Source: Paraspadella gotoi (taxonomy: Eukaryota; Chaetognatha). From it: a DNA stretch of 64,000 nt. This document shows positions 35,396 to 46,319 of this stretch, one piece after another (the first letter of the stretch is position 1; every line of letters begins with the position of its first letter). Location: the NCBI GenBank assembly GCA_051294375.1, contig CM119263.1, positions 454,019 through 518,018 of the forward strand, in the 5' to 3' direction. The notes under the pieces are model-generated. The model saw nothing but the letters and a program-made list of their open reading frames with translations, was not told the DNA's origin and made no database searches. Position numbers and translations under genes: made by a program.

Positions 35396-38300
35396 ATGAT
35401 AACTTCAACAGCGACAAAAAGCGAGGAAGGAATCTCTTCGTCGGATCAGTCTTCTTCCGCCATGTCGAGCGAGTTGGTTCCTTCGCTCTCGCGGAAGCAA
35501 CGCTCCCTGCCAAACGCTTCGACAGCCTTGGAGCGACTCGTCCGCGATGTCGAAGAGGCTTTGGAGGAGGCTTGCCTTTCGTCCACTCAGCCTTCTAACG
35601 CCTCCACACTGGAACGCCTCGTCCATGATGCCGAGGCTGCGCTAGAGACGTGTCTGGCTCTGGCTCCTCTCGAGGGCGTCACCAAACTTCGGAAAAGGAT
35701 CGCCTCTGAATTGAAGTTTCTTCGGTCGCTCTATCGAGGGGAGGCAGGGGCTAGTCAGGTTGGTCGAGAGAGTTGCGCGTCGTCAAAGTTCCGCATATCA
35801 ATCGACAATCGTAGATTTAATGATCCTAATAATTACCCAAGTTTGTATCAACTTTTACAGAGCACTTTACCGATTTGGATTTACAGGTGCAAAGCAGCAA
35901 CGCGCGCCATCTGCTCGGCATCCTTCACGTGGCGACGAGTTATCCTGACGTGACTCACGTTTTGAAGAACATTTCTTCTCGTCGATCGAGAGATGAAATT
36001 AGGAGTGAAGCTGCGTTGGAAAGAGACGACGACGACATTTCAATCACCGTCGACGTTATTTGCAACAAAGGTTATCAGTTTGTAATGTTTCATGATTTTC
36101 CGATGGAATATTCCATCAACGACGTGACCTCAACCCCCACGATTTCTTTTTTGCCCTTAATCAGGCGCGACTTGGGTAAAGGCCATTGCCCGCAACCCCC
36201 AGGCACTTCACCTGGTTTGGGCGGGAGGCGGTCATTACGGCGTCGACGTTCTCTGGAGTCAAGCGGAGGATTTCTTGCTTCTCGCCCAAGAACACCGAGT
36301 CGACTTCCGACCGCCGGGCGTCGCCTTCGTCTTTTTCAGCGGAGTGACAAAGCCGATGGCGGAGGCGTTGGATGTAAGGGAGGGTGGGTTGGGTGACATC
36401 TAAGGTTTCACTGAAGTTCGATGAAAATTATTTTTGTTACTAAGGTCATCTTAATGACTGAATTCAATTCGAGTCACCAGATCATTAACTTCGTTTACAG
36501 TTGACAAAAATTCGCTCGACTTCTTCGAAATTATTTTTTTTTCTCAGAAAAAAGGAATCGTCGTCGTGGGAAAAAGGGTGGACGTATCCGAAGAGACTCG
36601 CGAGCGTCTCGAGGCGTTAGAGGATGATGAAGCTGATGACGAAGACGGCGGGAAATCCTCGTGTCTTTCCTCTGCTCTCGAGTCACGATCACCTTCATCC
36701 TCCGTCAATCTGCTGGTCGATCCCGATTCTACCGACGCTTATTCGTCCGTCGATCCGTCCGTCGATCCGTCCGTCGATCCGTCCGTCGACCCCGCTTCCA
36801 ACTCAAATCCGTTTCTCGTCCCTAATATTTTGCGACGAAAATCCGGAGTTTCTCAAAAGGTTTCTTACAAAGACTTACAATGTTTTCGATTCTTTTAACT
36901 ACTGTATATTATTTTATATTATATTAATAATATTATATTTTATATTATTTTGACCCGACCCTTTCAGCTCTTCCTTGACATTTCGACGATGATCGCTGTC
37001 ACATCCGCGCTTTGCAATGGCCACGCCCATTACGTGTTTCCGGTGAGCGATTGACGGGATTATTTAATTATCTCGTAACTTGTCTTTCAACCAGTTGTGA
37101 CCGTTGTCGCCCTTTGAAACTTTTAGGAGAAAATTCTAAGTGAACAAGCGGCAAAAGAGAGAGAATCCCCTCTCCTCCCGGAAGTAGAGCCGATGATTGA
37201 GGGAAGAGATCTCTACACTTGCGACATGGCCGCCAATGATTTCAAGTAAGATTCTTGGTTGGTTGATTGAGGGGCCGAAGAAAACCGACATCCGATAAGA
37301 GAAAATTATTCACTTTTTAAAAGAGCCATCCTTTCTCTGATGGGCGGCCCCGAAGAAAAGGCGCGAGGCGCTGAGCTTTTATCTCGAGTCCATATCGTCC
37401 CTGATGATCCATCGCCACGCGCCGCGGCGCTGAAGGAAAGCGCCAGCATCAAGGCGAGGGCAAAGGTTGTCTTTGGCACCGCGGATAGGATGCAGGTTAT
37501 TTGTAGTTGGGCTAAGGGAATGGTTATTGGAATAACTTTATTTTATTTCATTTTATGAAATTGGTACAACCAATATAAAAATTATCCATTCATTTAATAA
37601 ATAAGCTATCTTGCCCCTGACTTTGGACAGGCTTTGGTGGTTTAAGGCCTCCATCACTCTTACAAGATAATTACATAGCAGGTCCCTGCAAGCTTTCAAT
37701 CAAGACTCTCTCACAGTCCCGTTTATTCACTCCCAGAGTACCTGGCTTCCCTATCAATGAAGTGGAAAATATTTCAAAGAATGTTTCAATTGTATGAAAA
37801 GACCACTCCCTTAAGTATTAGATCGGGGAATACTTATTGTACTCCGCACTAGCATCAAAATACAAGGAGCTGAATTTTATGAAATTGGTACAACCAATAT
37901 AAAAATTATCCATTCATTTAATAAATAAGCTATCTTGCCCCTGACTTTATCTTATTTTGTCATTTCACAACCAAAATGTTTCTGAAGATGGCGGAGAATA
38001 CCAGTACAAAAACACTGTCATATTCCTATTATCTTTTTCCTTGTAATTGGTAATATGTAATGTTGTGGCGGTATATTCACACCGCCTCACCTCCTGCTTC
38101 ATTCAGCCAATCCCATTGGCTCAGAGGGGGAACTCCCCGTCCCATCCAGAGTCGTTATGACTTCCCTCTGCGTTGGCAAAGCGAGACCGTCCTAGGGTAA
38201 CCGCGCCAGTGACAGGAGGCGTTACTGAGGGTCGGAAGCCCCCAAAGCCAACAGTGAGATGCCCCATCCCAATGGGCATCACAGGCAACCCGACTGTTGC

Positions 38301-38560
38301 CATAATGTAATATTTAGATCATTATTACATAATTATTAAAGAAATATTAAGTTAATATGTATTTATATATATGTATATATGTATTACAAGAATAGTAACT
38401 TATCGTTATCATTTTTTTTTTTTTGTAGGCATTAACATTGACGGCCAACAGCGGATTCGTTCGTGCGTCCTCGGGACAAGGCGTCAACTTCGCCGTCCAT
38501 CTCCATCAGAGTCGAGCCTTGACTGAATCCAAGCACGACCAAGCAACTTTGATAGATTAG
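35396..38560 (+). CDS. C7orf25: C7orf25-like protein (DUF1308 family)
   Basis: This is a conserved DUF1308 protein of unknown biochemical function; in this family the C-terminal part resembles a PIN-like fold. Eight exons close in phase to 529 aa: 35396-35758, 35863-36070, 36165-36373, 36548-36859, 36968-37042, 37127-37245, 37324-37495 and 38429-38560. Conserved blocks include [85 protein letters not shown] and the C-terminal [18 protein letters not shown]...[10 protein letters not shown]. The middle carries an extra acidic segment with a DPSV tandem repeat (about 36746-36793). The start is the first ATG of the frame; the upstream in-frame codon at 35366 is GTG. The last intron (37496-38428) holds two repeat B units and one repeat A. 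AATAAA lies at about 38690. Confidence 0.88.
36746..36793 (+). repeat. 12-bp coding minisatellite (DPSV repeat)
   Basis: Four tandem TCCGTCGATCCG units encode SVDP repeats within the divergent acidic linker of the C7orf25-like protein. The first three are almost identical, which suggests recent slippage. Confidence 0.85.
37553..37822 (+). repeat. Interspersed repeat B, copy 3
   Basis: This is the longest copy of repeat B (about 270 bp), in the last intron of the C7orf25-like gene. It starts TATGAAATTGGTACAACCAA and ends near GAAAAGACCACTCCCTTAAG. It is followed within 60 bases by a truncated copy in the same orientation. Confidence 0.8.
37877..37948 (+). repeat. Interspersed repeat B, copy 4 (truncated)
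   Basis: The first 70 or so bases of repeat B are repeated head-to-tail after copy 3. The match stops abruptly after CCCCTGACTTT. Confidence 0.8.
38062..38301 (-). repeat. Interspersed repeat A, copy 2 (reverse orientation)
   Basis: This element of about 240 bp is the reverse complement of 2534-2781. It contains GATGCCC...GGGCATC (about 38257-38281), a hairpin also present in copy 1. It lies in the last intron of the C7orf25-like gene. Confidence 0.78.
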
Positions 38561-39491
38561 TTTAATGTAGTTAGAAATTAGAGATGAAATGAGAGATGAG
38601 TTTTATTTTTAAATTACTTTTATTTAAATGTTGCATACAATTTAAATATTTGTTAATTATTTATACAATCTCGTTGCAAATTTATATTGAATAAAAACTT
38701 ATTTCTTAAACAATATTTTTTTAATAATTAGTTAAAAATTTGGATTCCAGACTAGATACCACCCAATAATTGAAAAATAAAAAAAAATTGAAGGTAAAAA
38801 AAATTAAAAAAAAAAAAATTGTATCTAGATATTTAAACAAACAAAAACATTTTTTTCGATTCTTCAATTTCAGGATTTAATCTTATGCTTTAGTTTCATA
38901 AACAAGCTCAATCACAAAGATCTGTGTGAGAAAAAAATTTCGGAAACTCCCGATCTTGGTAGGACAAAAGTGAATACAGAGTTCAAATGCGCCTGAAATG
39001 AAAAAATTCAGGGCTCTTCCTAATCTTCCTATATTATTAAATTGCTGATGTATTTTTTTCTCTTTCAATTCCCAAGACTCAAATGAGAGGTGGGGAGGTA
39101 AGCTCCTTTGGTACAAGCGCAACAGAAAAAGAAGCATAATCAATTAGTGATTGGGTCAAATATCAATAGCAAAGAGGGAGTTATGACTTATTACTGCTCT
39201 TTTCATTGATTGATGCGCGTTGGCAGTTTTAACTACTTTTCGTGCCAGTAAATCGTCCGGCGCCGTCCGATCGTCCTTATTCACAGAAGAGCGCAATTTC
39301 TCGGCTCTTTACTAAAGTTCAAACCGGAATAGAAAAACCTGTTCTATTTGAATTCCTTGACATCCGAATAAATGCCCTCAGTAGCCCTCGGTACCCCTTA
39401 CTGCTGCCAAAAATTTTATAAGTACAAACTTATTTACAATTTGATTTTTTTTTTAAACTTAAAAATTTTCATTTATTTTTGCGGAAGTACG
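38561..39491. other. Intergenic spacer upstream of ABCC copy B
   Basis: This is AT-rich sequence. A 27-base segment at 39124-39150 recurs exactly at 40659-40685 in ABCC-B intron 2. No gene is recognised. Confidence 0.5.
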
Positions 39492-42400
39492 ATGAGCAAG
39501 GGACGCAATTATACGCGAATTTACTTTGGCGATTTTTGTGGCGATTCCCCATTTTGGGATCTTTCACTTTCTTGGTACACTCCCAACCCGAGCCTTACCC
39601 TATGTTTTCTCGATGTGGTCCCCGCTTGGGCGCCTTCGATCTACTTACTCTTCAGCCTGTGCTTCCGTCCGCGCTTGGTGACTCTGTCTGGCGTCACGCG
39701 TGAACGAAAAGAATCCTCGAAATCGAAAATCCTTCATTTAGCGAAACAAAGCGTCAACGCGGTCGCCATGGCAACCGCGATTGCCGGGATAGTGATTAGG
39801 GCTGAAGGCCGATCCCCCGGGTAAGACGCTTTACTTGCCTCATATTTTTTTTATTTACTGAAAAAAAAGTTTAATTTTGTCAACGTAGGATTTCCGCTTC
39901 GTCTTTTTTCGCGTCTTCAGCGCCCTCTCTCGACGGCTCCCTCACCTTAGTCTGTCTCGCCCTTATCTTTCTCCTCACTTATTTATCGAGGATTAAAAAA
40001 GCTGCGGCCTCCGTCCTTTTCTTCTTTTGGTTAATTCACTTTCTCTCTCATCTCCTTTCCTTTCAACATCACGTCCGTAAAGCGAGCGGACAGCTTCCCT
40101 TTTTGGTCGACTCGGAAAAGCTGGAACGAAAAATGGGCGTGAATATTTTTGTGACGACAGCCGCTTCTTTCGCGGCCCTTACTTTGAATTGTATCGCAAT
40201 CCATAACGGGTAAGCGCCATCTTGAAAAATGAATAAGTCGCCCAAACTTTTTCTTCTTTCATTAACATTTACAGATTTTTATTGAAAGATTAAAAAAAAA
40301 CCGGCTAAAAAAGTTTTTTTTAAAATAAAATGAGCTTTTTGGGCGTAATATGATTAGAAATGTCAGAGTGAGGAATGAGCAATGAGCAAACAATGTCGGA
40401 TCTGCCCACGATCATTAGCGGTAATTAATTAATTAATTAATTTGATCCAAAATGTTTTTCTTGGGTAATTAACGTCACTGACCCCACAAAAGCAGCGACG
40501 ATGATGGCGACGACAAAATTGACTTGATTGATTAATTGATAGATAAATAAAGTGATTGATTGAATAATTAATTGATTGATTAATTTTCTGATTAATTATT
40601 TATTAATTACTTAGTTATTTGATTAATCAATAATCTTGCATTTACATTTAATATAAAAAGAAAAAGAAGCATAATCAATTAGTGAAACAGGTTTTTGTTT
40701 TTTCCATTTAAACTGATTTCCACTCAGATGATTCCATCAAAATTTGATTTCCAGCTTAATCACACACTTTCCTACCCACATACAAAATTTCAAGTCAATC
40801 GTCCCATCCACTCATGAGTAATTGGCGTTCAAATTTTGAAATAGTTTTTGTTGTTTTTTTCCATTTAAACTCATTTCCACTCGCACGATTCCATCAAAAC
40901 TTCATATCCAGCTCAATCACACACTTCTCTACCCACACACAAAATTTAATTCCAATCCATCCAATCACGAGTAATTGGAGTTTTTTGCTAAGGTGGGACA
41001 GACGGACATAATTTTTTTGCATAATTTATCATAATTCAATGTTCTGTGAATATATGTGAATGCCCGATAAGATTAGGGGGGTGGACCGACGGACCGACAA
41101 AGTGAACTATAGAGTCGGGATCTGCTGTTAAGCAGATCCGACTAAAATAGGTATTATATTACGTTTTGAAGTATAATTATAAAAAAAAATAAAACCTCAT
41201 CAATAATCATATTTTACTGAACAATAGCTTATTCAAAGCACAAAAAAAAAAATTTTTAAATATTTTTCTTCTACGATTTTGATATTAAAGAGGTCAAAAG
41301 TTAGTATTTTAATACCTTGATACGACCTCGGACAAACATTATTTAAATGTGGCTTCAAAACCTTATGGTGATTTATTTCAGAGAGAAGTCGCCCTTCGAT
41401 GGGGCCACCGTTTTTTCCAAGTTGACCTTTTCGTATTTTTACCCATTGCTCTGGAAAGGATTTAAGAAGCCACTGACCCAAATTGATTTGGACGAAATTC
41501 CAATGAAATCTAAAATGGATCATCTTATGACAAATTTTTATAATTTTTATCAACGGGAAGGAGCGAAAGTAAACAAAAAACAACAACACCTTGGAGATCA
41601 TTCGCCATCTTTAGCTCGAGTTTTTTGTTTGTGTCACATTTCAGAGATTTTCCTTATTATCGCTTGCCGAGTCACGTTTGTGGTTCTCGACATAGTCAGG
41701 CCTATTTTCCTCGGTTGGCTCATCCAGAACCTCACGGCTCGCAAGACCGGCGTCGACGAGTCAATCCAACGAGAGTGGCTCTGGAAGGGCTTGCTCTACT
41801 CCGTTTTACTTTTCGTAGTTTCCTTAGTTCAATCCCAAATTCATAACTCCTACTGGTGGCGGACGAACTACTTGGGGATCAAGGTACAGAGCGTCGTCAT
41901 GGTCGCAGTTTACGAAAAGAGTCTCCGCTTGACCACGTCGGCGCGTCAATCTTCCACCGTTGGCGAGATCCTCAATTTGGTCGGAATCGACGCCCGCAGA
42001 TGTTTTCTCTCTATCAGGAACTTTATCGCTTTTCTTCTGGCTCCTTTTCATATCGGGTTTTCCTTTTACTTGATTTACCTGGAGATTGAACTTTCTTCGC
42101 TGGCCGGCGTCGTCTTCTTCGCCGGCTTGCTCCCGCTCATCATCTTTTTAGGCGCAAAAGTGAGAAAGTTGCAAGAAAAGCACATGAAATTTAAGGATAC
42201 GAGAGTGAAAACTATGCACGAGGTCGTCAACAATATCAAGGTCATTAAATTTTATACTTGGGAAATTCCTTTCATCCAAAGAGTCGCCGCCATTCGCAAC
42301 GCGGAAATGTCTCTCTTCCAGCAGCAGATGTTTAGACAGTCGCTCATCAACGCCTTGTTCAATATGTCCCCGATATTAGTGAGTATCATCTGTTTCACGG

Positions 42401-45400
42401 TATACGTTTTATCTTCGGAAGAAAACGTGCTTACAGCGGAAAAAGTTTTCGTTACCCTGACTGTACTCAACAGCATTCGTTATCCTCTGTGGATTATTCC
42501 TTCGGCTCTTCAAGCGACCATTCATGTCCTCGTTTCCATTGGGCGTTTGAATCGTTTTCTCGGTAATGACGAGCTGAAGTCTCAAGTTGATCACGATAAT
42601 ATTGACGGAGTTGCACTCAAAGTCGAAAACGCCTCATTCGCTTGGACGGAAGATTCCGGAGCATTTCTCCAAAATTTAAACTTTGAGTTGGAAACTGGGA
42701 AAATGCTGGGGATTGTTGGCCCCGTTGGCGCCGGTAAAACCGCTTTGATTAAATCTCTTTTGGGAGAAATGATTAAAATCTCGGGAAAAGTCAACATTTT
42801 ACCAAATGTGGCTTACGTATCTCAACAGCCCTGGATACAAAATGGAACTGTAAAAGAAAACATTCTGTTCGGAGCCGAATTTCAACCCGGCAAATACGAG
42901 GCCATCATTAAGGCCTGCGCCCTCGGGCCAGACCTCGCGATTTTCCCAGCCAACGACGACACCGAAATCGGCGAGCGAGGAATTAATTTGTCAGGTGGAC
43001 AAAAGTTGAGAGTCTCTCTCGCCAGAGCGATTTACGCCGACGCGGATTTGTATCTTCTCGACGACCCACTCTCAGCCGTGGATGCCCACGTGGGCAAGCA
43101 CATATTCGAGAATGTCCTCTCCACGAATGGTCTATTGGCTGAGAAGAGCCGTGTAATCGTCACCAACGCTTTGTCGTATTTGCCGCGAATGGACGCGATT
43201 CTCTCGCTCGTAGAAGGAGAAATGTCGGAAATTGGAAGTTTTCATGATTTAAAAAGCGAAAATAGAATATTTTCCAAGTTCGTGAGAGAAAATGACCAGA
43301 ATTGTAAGCAACAGAAGGAAAATGGATACGAGGAAATGAAAAGTAAAAATGTATTGAAAAGTCGAGAAAATGGAAAACTTGTTACGAAGGAAGAAGAAAA
43401 GCAAGGCAGTATAAATTTTTTAACGTACATACATTATGCGAAACAAATGGGGATTTTAATTGCGTCGCTCTTCATTGTCTTTTCTGTTTTGACTCAAGGT
43501 TTCGAAATTGGCGCGAATATAACGTTATCCGATTTGGCGGATCGAGTTCATCTCATTAGCAACAAGAGTGGCTTGGCAAATTCCTCTCAAGCATTGGACG
43601 TTCCTCTTTTCATAAATTTTGCAGTTCTCGGAATCTTCTCTTGCTTAACTCAGTTTTTCGCTTGGATCTTTTTGGCCGTCGGTGCCGTAGCGGCTTCTAA
43701 ACGGCTGCACAACAAATTAACGAGCCAAGTGATGTCGTATCCCATGTCGTTTTTCGACACGACTCCAAACGGTCGCATCATCAATCGCTTTTCGTCTGAC
43801 ATGGACATTGTCGATTTACAAGTGTTCGAAAACGTCGGCCACGCCTGCGCTCAGCTCTTAGTCTTAATCGCTTCCGTCGTCGCCATCGTCGTCGTCCAAC
43901 CCTTGACCTTGGCCGTCGTCCCGATCGTCCTCTTCATTTTCGGGATCGTTCAACATTTCTACATCAAAACCTCTCGCCAACTTCGTCGATTGGAGGCCAA
44001 CACTCGATCCCCGATCTTGTCTCAGTTCGGCGAGACTCTCCAGGGCATCGTCAGCATCCGCGCCTTCCGAGCACAGCCGCGCTTCGTCGCCGACTGTCGT
44101 TCCTTGGTAACGGAAAATCTAAAAGCCGCTTTTCCCATGTGGGGCGTCGACCGATGGGTAGCTTTCGTCTTGGAGAGCTTTTCCGCGTTAATCCTGCTCT
44201 TCTGCGTCCTGTCCAGCGCGCTTGATGAATCAAACTCGGTCGGAGAGGCGGGCTTAATTATCACTTACGCCATCAACCTCATCATTGCCAGCGGTCACGC
44301 CGTCATGTGGAATTCTCGCGTCGAGAATGACTTCGTTTCCGTGGAACGAGTGATGGACTTTGCACTGAAGGCGACTGAGGCCGCGTGGAGAAACGAAGGG
44401 TCCGAACTGATCGATCCCGATTGGCCGACGAGAGGTAGAATCACCTTGACCGACTACAGTTGTCGGTACAGAGAAAATCTCGATCTCGTTCTCAAAAACC
44501 TCAACATCACCATCGAGGGCGGGCAACGAATCGGCGTCGTTGGAAAGACCGGCGCTGGAAAATCAAGCCTGACCTTGGCGCTGTTTCGCATCGTGGAAGC
44601 GGCCGCCGGCGCCGTCACCGTCGACGGTCTCGTCGTTGAAAATCTCGGTCTGCACGACTTGCGATCGAAGATCACCATCATTCCTCAGGATCCCGTCATT
44701 TTCTCAGGATCGTTGCGATCTAATCTCGACCCCTTCGGTTCGCACGACGACGAGAAACTCTGGTCGGCCTTGAAGATGGCGCATCTGGCTGAGTTCGTGG
44801 CCCGTCTACCGGATAGGCTCGACCACGAATGCTTGGAAGGAGGAGAGAACCTCTCGGTCGGCCAGCGACAACTCATTTGCTTGGCCAGGGCGCTTTTACG
44901 AGATTCCAAGGTGATGGTCGGATTCGAAAAAAGATTAGTAACACGTTGCCGCTTACATATTGGTTACATATTGGTTGTACCAATTTCATAAACAATAACG
45001 AATCATAAGTAACCTTAATCCCATAACAAATCATCCCCTCCACCCCTTTCTGTTCAGACTTTTAGATATTTTGAGTTTTTAATATCTATTTAGAAAACTA
45101 GGGCAGAAAGTAACTTTTAACCTTGTGTTGTATAGACACACCCTCTATTTTCAGAAGACAACACTAACATCCCTCTCCCCATTACATTATATAAGAATAT
45201 ACTTAATATAAATAATATAATATATATACAATCTACTATATAGTGAAATATATTAAATTTTTACATTATTTTTAGAACAAAGTTTGAAGAGAGATTTAAC
45301 AACGATTTTTATTTCATAGTGAAACGGACATGTTTCGACTCACATACGAGTCTTCTTCAGCGCCAATTTAATTTGTGAATTTGAAGAGAATTTTGTGCAT

Positions 45401-45483
<83 letters not shown>

Positions 45484-46319
45484 AAAGTTTCCAACACGGA
45501 GTTTGAGAGAAAGGATAGTGCTTGAAAATATAATACATTATGAAATGTACAACAATGTTAAAATTTGGTAAACTTTAATAATGAATAATATAAACAATTA
45601 GCTACATTATTTTTAAATTTAATCCAATTTAGTCTGATATAGTAAAACAAGTCATCTTGCAATTTTTCATAGTTACAAGTATTACGATAATTAATTTTCA
45701 GTTATTTTTAATTCTTAATAGTTTTATCCGCTGCCCTTTTGTTTCGAATATCCTTGACAATCCCCTCTAGTAGAGGCTCTACCTTCAAAGTGTCCCTTTC
45801 GTAAATACATTTACAGTAGCCGAAAAAAATTAGCAAAGTTTTTATATTAACCAATATTAAAATTTTTTTTAAATTTTGTGTAAATTTCAGATTATCGTTT
45901 TGGACGAAGCGACGGCATCAGTGGACATGAAGACTGACGAATTGATACAAGCCACAATCAGGTGGTAGAAATAATGTCTGGAACTGATAACGGAAAATTG
46001 AAGTAAAAAACGAAATATATTTAAACTAATTTAAATAAAGAAAAAAGAAAAGTCGTGATATAGAAAAGAATAGAAAAGACAAAACAAAAAAGTGTATATA
46101 AATTAAATACGAATTACGATGCATTTTCTTCGAAACAGGGAAAAGTTCGTGGGTTGCACAGTGATCACCATAGCCCACCGACTCGAAACAATCATGGACT
46201 ACGACAAAGTCATTGTGCTGAGCGGCGGAGAGATCGTCGAGTTCGAAGACCCGAGACGTTTGATCCGAGACGAAGACTCGGCCCTTAATAGATTGGCAAA
46301 GGATGCAGGACTCCTTTGA
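39492..46319 (+). CDS. ABCC/MRP-type multidrug-resistance transporter, copy B (TMD0-containing)
   Basis: This is an MRP1-like exporter and paralog of copy A. Five exons close perfectly: 39492-39820, 39889-40209, 41382-44910, 45891-45961 and 46139-46319, giving 1476 aa. Exon 1 is 329 bases and exon 4 is 71 bases, exactly as in copy A. Exons 1-2 encode TMD0. Exon 3 carries TMD1, NBD1 (GPVGAGKT, INLSGGQ, LYLLDDP), TMD2 and NBD2 (GKTGAGKS, NLSVGQRQ). Exons 4-5 carry VLDEATASVD and TIAHRLETIMDYDKV. All splice sites fit GT-AG well. Codon usage is GC-rich, unlike the AT-rich first two thirds of copy A. Intron 2 contains a duplicated 140-bp block and a hairpin; intron 3 contains a long GA microsatellite. 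AATAAA lies at about 46413. The substrate cannot be predicted. Confidence 0.92.
40691..40980 (+). repeat. Tandemly duplicated ~140-bp block in ABCC-B intron 2
   Basis: The segments 40691-40829 and 40844-40980 are diverged direct copies. Both contain CCATTTAAACT, TTTCCACTC, ATTCCATCAAAA, ATCACACACTT, TACCCACA and GAGTAATTGG in the same order. They may be monomers of a larger dispersed repeat. Confidence 0.75.
41114..41142 (+). repeat. Strong hairpin
   Basis: GGATCTGC and GCAGATCC flank a TGTTAA loop. The stem extends outward through GTCG/CGAC with one bulged G. It lies at the end of the duplicated-block region in ABCC-B intron 2 and may mark the terminus of a repeat element. Confidence 0.7.
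44967..44990 (-). repeat. Repeat B terminal fragment (reverse)
   Basis: About 24 bases (ATATTGGTTGTACCAATTTC followed by ATA) are the reverse complement of the repeat B start. They lie in ABCC-B intron 3, just past the exon 3 donor. Confidence 0.55.
45403..45482 (+). repeat. (GA)n microsatellite, ~80 bp
   Basis: An essentially perfect AG/GA dinucleotide run lies in ABCC-B intron 3. It is the only long tract in the gene block with purines on the coding strand. Confidence 0.95.
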
